DNA of 64,000 nt, from positions 45,301 to 109,300 of the forward strand of contig NZ_JACSZV010000021.1 in NCBI RefSeq assembly GCF_014472415.1, read 5' to 3'. The DNA comes from Pseudomonas sp. N40(2020). GTDB lineage: Bacteria; Pseudomonadota; Gammaproteobacteria; Pseudomonadales; Pseudomonadaceae. Positions 60,882-64,000 of the stretch are shown here, in pieces; position 1 is the first letter of the stretch, and each line of letters begins with the position of its first letter. Position numbers and translations under genes: made by a program. A model generated the notes under the pieces. That model ran no database searches and was not told the origin of the DNA. It saw only the letters and a program-made list of their open reading frames with translations.

Positions 60882-61739
60882 ATGAGCGAACGTCCCGAAG
60901 AGCCGAACAAGGCTTCTGACGCCGAAAGCCTGCTGCCTATCGATGAACACATCGAAGAAGGGCACGACGCAGAAGGTCGTAAAGTCCGGCATCGTGGTAT
61001 CTATCTGCTGCCGAATCTGTTCACCACAGCGAACCTGTTCGCAGGGTTCTACTCCATCATCAACTCGATGAGTGCCCAGGCTGCGTTAAGCGCCGGGGAC
61101 TCGGTGAACGCGAGCAAGTATTTCGCCTTCGCTGCCATCGCTATTTTCGTCGCCATGGTGCTCGACGGCCTCGATGGTCGTGTTGCGCGCATGACCAATA
61201 CGCAAAGCGCTTTCGGCGCCGAGTATGACTCGCTGTCCGACATGGTTGCTTTCGGCGTGGCACCGGCGCTGCTGGCCTTTGGCTGGGCGTTGGGTGATAT
61301 GGGCAAGGTCGGCTGGATGGTCGCCTTCATCTATGTAGCGGGTGCGGCCCTGCGTCTGGCGCGCTTCAACACTCAGGTTGGCACTGCCGACAAGCGCTAC
61401 TTCATCGGTCTGGCCAGTCCGGCAGCCGCCGGCGTGGTGGCTGGTATTGTCTGGGCGTTCAGCGATTACGGGATCCAGGGCTCGAAGATGTCGTTCCTGG
61501 TCGCGCTGATGGTGGCCGCTGCCGGCATGCTGATGGTCAGCAACATCAAGTACAACAGCTTCAAGGAGCTGGACTTGAAAGGGCGTGTGCCTTTCGTTGC
61601 GATTCTCGCGGTGGTGTTGGTGTTTGCCGTGGTCTTCAGCGATCCACCGCGCATTCTGCTGCTGGTGTTTCTCGCTTATGCGGCCTCCGGCCCAGTGCAA
61701 TACCTCCTGCATCTTCGTCGCCACAAAAACGCCGAGTGA
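60882..61739 (+). CDS. pssA: CDP-diacylglycerol-serine O-phosphatidyltransferase PssA
   Basis: A 285-residue membrane CDP-alcohol transferase of the Bacillus-type subfamily: DGLDGRVARMTNTQSAFGAEYDSLSDMVAFG is the DGx2ARx8Gx3Dx3D catalytic motif. About eight membrane helices follow. It makes phosphatidylserine, precursor of phosphatidylethanolamine. I chose the ATG with the better SD spacing (AAGG 8 bases upstream); an ATG two codons earlier is too close to it. The ORF otherwise runs 99 bases upstream. Confidence 0.93.
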   Translation: MSERPEEPNKASDAESLLPIDEHIEEGHDAEGRKVRHRGIYLLPNLFTTANLFAGFYSIINSMSAQAALSAGDSVNASKYFAFAAIAIFVAMVLDGLDGRVARMTNTQSAFGAEYDSLSDMVAFGVAPALLAFGWALGDMGKVGWMVAFIYVAGAALRLARFNTQVGTADKRYFIGLASPAAAGVVAGIVWAFSDYGIQGSKMSFLVALMVAAAGMLMVSNIKYNSFKELDLKGRVPFVAILAVVLVFAVVFSDPPRILLLVFLAYAASGPVQYLLHLRRHKNAE

Positions 61740-61802
61740 TGTAATTTCCCGCATACTCCGCAGTCTATGGGTACATCTGTCCTCCAAAGCTGCGGAGTTG
61801 TC

Positions 61803-62816
61803 ATGTTGATCAAAATCCCCAAAGCATCTGACTGCCATGAGTCGGATGTCACGTCTGAATCGATTTATCTCTCTCGTCGCCAATTGCTTGGAGCCACTGC
61901 CGCCGGTATCGCCGTCGGCAGCTTGCCGCGCTGGGCTAGTGCCGACGATGCCGCTCGCTATGCTGATGTCGAGGCGGGTAAAGCGCCAGCCTGGTTTACC
62001 GAGAAGCTCCCCTCTACAAAGTGGGGAGCGGTCAACGTCAAGGATGAGGCGATCACCCCTTATAAAGACGCGACTCACTACAACAACTTCTATGAGTTCG
62101 GTACTGACAAAGGTGACCCGGCGGCGAATGCCGGGACGCTGAAAACTGAACCCTGGAGTGTTGTGGTAGACGGGGAGGTGGGTAAGCCAGGGCGTTATGC
62201 GCTGGAAGACTTCATGAAACCGTATCAGCTGGAAGAGCGCATCTATCGCCTGCGCTGCGTTGAAGCCTGGTCGATGGTTATTCCGTGGATCGGTTTTCCT
62301 ATCTCGGCGCTGCTCAAGCAGGTCGAGCCTACCTCCAATGCCAAGTACATCCGTTTCGAAACGCTGCAGGATCCCAAGAGCATGCCAGGACAGCGCTCTG
62401 GTTTTGCCCTGATCGACTGGCCTTATGTAGAAGGCTTGCGTCTGGATGAAGCGATGAATCCATTGGCGATTCTGGCTGTGGGCATGTATGGCCGGGAATT
62501 GCCGAATCAGAATGGCGCACCGCTGCGTTTGGTTGTGCCTTGGAAGTATGGGTTCAAGAGCGTCAAATCCATCGTGCGGATCAGTTTGGTCAGCGAGCAG
62601 CCGAAGACGACATGGCAGAGTATTGCGTCGGATGAGTACGGGTTTTATGCGAACGTGAATCCTACAGTCGACCATCCGCGCTGGACGCAAGCACGGGAGC
62701 GCCGGTTGCCGAACAGCCTGTTCAAGCCGAATGTGCGCGATACCCAGATGTTCAATGGCTACTCGGATGAAGTTGCTTCTTTATATACAGGGCTCGATCT
62801 GCGGAAGAATTACTGA
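61803..62816 (+). CDS. msrP: Periplasmic methionine sulfoxide reductase, molybdoenzyme subunit MsrP
   Basis: A 337-residue molybdopterin protein (formerly YedY): Tat signal SRRQLLGATAAGIAVGS, the Moco-ligating Cys in RLRCVEAWSM, and FPISALLKQ, plus the C-terminal KYGFKSVKSIVRI. It repairs oxidised methionine in envelope proteins using electrons from MsrQ. SD GGAG. The SD lies in the right arm of an inverted repeat, ACTCCGCAG (61755-61763) and CTGCGGAGT (61790-61798). Confidence 0.95.
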   Translation: MLIKIPKASDCHESDVTSESIYLSRRQLLGATAAGIAVGSLPRWASADDAARYADVEAGKAPAWFTEKLPSTKWGAVNVKDEAITPYKDATHYNNFYEFGTDKGDPAANAGTLKTEPWSVVVDGEVGKPGRYALEDFMKPYQLEERIYRLRCVEAWSMVIPWIGFPISALLKQVEPTSNAKYIRFETLQDPKSMPGQRSGFALIDWPYVEGLRLDEAMNPLAILAVGMYGRELPNQNGAPLRLVVPWKYGFKSVKSIVRISLVSEQPKTTWQSIASDEYGFYANVNPTVDHPRWTQARERRLPNSLFKPNVRDTQMFNGYSDEVASLYTGLDLRKNY

Positions 62817-63439
62817 TGCGATATCCGGTCTGGCGAGTGGGTGTTTTCATTGCAGCGGCGATCTGGCCTTTGCTGTGGTTTTATCAAGCCTTCGAGGATT
62901 TGCTTGGGCCGGATCCTGGCAAGGTCCTGGTTGATCGGCTCGGACTCGGGACGTTGGTGTTGTTGCTGATTACTTTGAGCATGACGCCTATGCAAAAATT
63001 GACCGGCTGGGCGGGGTGGATCGCAGTACGTCGGCAATTGGGGCTTTGGTGTTTTGCCTATGTGGTTCTACATCTATGTAGCTACATGGCATTCATTCTC
63101 GGGTTCGATTGGTCGCAGCTTGGCGTTGAGCTGCGTAAGCGGCCATACATTATTGTCGGTACATTAGGTTTTCTCGGGTTGCTGGCGTTGGCGGTGACTT
63201 CCAATCGTTACAGTCAGCGCCGTCTAGGCGTGCGCTGGAAGAAGCTGCACCGTCTTGCCTATGTGATTCTGGGGCTGGGTTTGCTGCATATGCTTTGGAT
63301 CGTGCGTGCTGATCTCCGAGAGTGGGCTATCTATGCCTTTATAGGTGCTCTGCTTCTTTTGCTGCGTGTGCCACCTGTTACTCGTCGAATCCCGCGTTTA
63401 ATGGCTAAAAAACAGATTCTGCAAGAAAAGCGAAATTAG
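62816..63439 (+). CDS. msrQ: Haem b membrane subunit MsrQ
   Basis: A 207-residue ferric-reductase-like membrane protein with about six helices and conserved His (VVLHLCSYM, KLHRLAYVILGLGLLHMLWI). It carries electrons from quinone/flavin to MsrP. The start overlaps the msrP stop by one base (TGATG). Confidence 0.94.
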   Translation: MRYPVWRVGVFIAAAIWPLLWFYQAFEDLLGPDPGKVLVDRLGLGTLVLLLITLSMTPMQKLTGWAGWIAVRRQLGLWCFAYVVLHLCSYMAFILGFDWSQLGVELRKRPYIIVGTLGFLGLLALAVTSNRYSQRRLGVRWKKLHRLAYVILGLGLLHMLWIVRADLREWAIYAFIGALLLLLRVPPVTRRIPRLMAKKQILQEKRN

Positions 63440-63442
63440 GTG

Positions 63443-63470
63443 TTGACGGCAGATTCTGGAAGTCTATAAT
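63443..63470 (+). promoter_or_regulatory. rRNA operon promoter P1
   Basis: TTGACG (63443-63448), a 16-base spacer and TATAAT (63465-63470). Immediately downstream of msrQ. Confidence 0.72.
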
Positions 63471-63644
63471 TCGCCCACTTCCGGCGCAGTCGAAACGGAA
63501 AACTCCTTGAGATTCAATGAGTTATACGGTTTTCGATAGCGGGTTGCTTCAGTTCATCGAAGCCTGGAAGGAGTTGAAAGAGCGGTGCTGTTTGGCTCTT
63601 TTAACGGTTCGATCTTCTCGGTCGAAAGCGGAGAAAAAGAGGTG

Positions 63645-63672
63645 TTGACAACAGCGAGTAACGCTGTAGAAT
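63645..63672 (+). promoter_or_regulatory. rRNA operon promoter P2
   Basis: TTGACA (63645-63650), a 16-base spacer and TAGAAT (63667-63672). Confidence 0.8.
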
Positions 63673-63754
63673 TCGCCTCCCGCTAACGAGAGATCGGAAG
63701 CGCAAGTGGTTGAAGTTGTTGAAGAATTCTTCGAAAACTTCTGAAAATAATCAC

Positions 63755-63782
63755 TTGACAGCAAATGAGGCTGCTGTAGAAT
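63755..63782 (+). promoter_or_regulatory. rRNA operon promoter P3
   Basis: TTGACA (63755-63760), a 16-base spacer and TAGAAT (63777-63782), followed by the discriminator GCGCGCCTC, identical in style to the tRNA promoter at 12031-12058. Confidence 0.85.
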
Positions 63783-63790
63783 GCGCGCCT

Positions 63791-63855
63791 CGGTTGAGAC
63801 GAAAGATCTTAACCAACCGCTCTTTAACAACTGAATCAAGCAATTCGTGTGGGTG
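63791..63855 (+). promoter_or_regulatory. rRNA antitermination leader (boxB-boxA-boxC)
   Basis: A boxB-like hairpin (CGGTTGAG ... CTTAACC) is followed by CGCTCTTTAACAA (63818-63830), an almost exact boxA, and a boxC-like CGTGTGGGTGCTT. Nus factors and NusB/S10 bind here to prevent Rho termination in the rRNA operon. Confidence 0.85.
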
Positions 63856-63979
63856 CTTGTGGGGTCAGACTGATAGTCAACAAGATTATCAGCATCACAA
63901 GTTACTCCGCGAGAAATCAAAGATGTAACCAACGATTGCTGAGCCAAGTTTAGGGTTTCTTAAAAACCCAAAGATGTTT

Positions 63980-64000
63980 GAACTGAAGAGTTTGATCATG
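63980..64000 (+). rRNA. rrs: 16S rRNA, first 21 bases (continues beyond window)
   Basis: GAACTGAAGAGTTTGATCAT and a final G are the universally conserved 5' end of 16S rRNA. The sequence before it (GGGTTTCTTAAAAACCC) contributes to the leader processing region. Confidence 0.95.

Noticed and set aside
63549..63947. Open frames of 72 and 132 codons before the 16S rRNA
   Set aside because: They cross the rRNA promoters and the antitermination leader; such frames are often misannotated as hypothetical proteins.

Overview
The window is a chromosomal segment of a Pseudomonas, most likely of the P. fluorescens group. The signs are high-GC codon use, REP/REPIN palindromes between genes, a type IV pilus system under PilSR and sigma-54, the CbrAB-CrcZ carbon-control system, a PrrF iron sRNA, and gene order that I recall from P. 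aeruginosa (pilE-pilR-pilS-bamD-rluD-pgeF-clpB; cbrA-cbrB-crcZ-pcnB-folK-panBC; mrcB to msrQ, then rRNA). Assignments come from reading protein motifs, start contexts and synteny; no database search was run.

Layout. 1-6.2 kb: end of pilY1, minor pilin pilE, thiO, and the pilSR two-component system on the opposite strand. 6.3-11.9 kb: bamD, then rluD-pgeF and clpB behind a sigma-32-like promoter. 12.0-12.6 kb: a tRNA cluster (Asn, Pro, Lys, Pro). 12.7-17.6 kb: a secreted EF-hand protein with a Cys motif like that of HvfA metallophores, an NDH-2 dehydrogenase, and small poorly known genes. 17.6-22.9 kb: yacG-coaE-pilD-pilC-pilB, divergent from pilA, which has a sigma-54 promoter. 23-29.1 kb: a BON-domain protein with a good sigma-54 promoter, DUF2845, DUF748, a methyltransferase and an MpaB-type oxygenase. 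29.2-37.2 kb: acs, pgi, panC, panB, folK, pcnB. 37.3-42.5 kb: the CrcZ sRNA, cbrB, cbrA and the small overlapping gene cbrX. 42.5-46.6 kb: gluQ, dksA, an aminotransferase, sfsA and a Rieske protein. 46.8-50.6 kb: a haem-uptake remnant (phuU-phuV-phuW) beside a PrrF sRNA and cbpA. 50.6-57.0 kb: TfoX-like, pentapeptide-repeat and kinase-like proteins, the bifunctional PBP1B and small operon partners. 57.1-60.8 kb: a structured leader and ilvI-ilvH-ilvC. 60.9-64 kb: pssA, msrP-msrQ, then a triple-promoter rRNA leader and the first bases of 16S rRNA.

How they work together. Pilus genes occupy two blocks: pilY1/pilE with their regulators pilSR, and the assembly machine pilBCD with the major pilin pilA, whose promoter has the sigma-54 sequence PilR needs. 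CbrA/CbrB control carbon and nitrogen use through the sigma-54-dependent sRNA CrcZ, whose CbrB site lies in the 3' UTR of cbrB. PrrF and the phu genes form an iron/haem module from which phuR, phuS and phuT appear to have been lost, leaving a 22-codon scar. The rest is core housekeeping.

Points most worth a second look: the phu deletion scar next to prrF, the orphan HvfA-like EF-hand protein, the sigma-54 promoter plus palindromic upstream site of the BON gene, and a ladder of GTAACA repeats directly upstream of a candidate panBC promoter.
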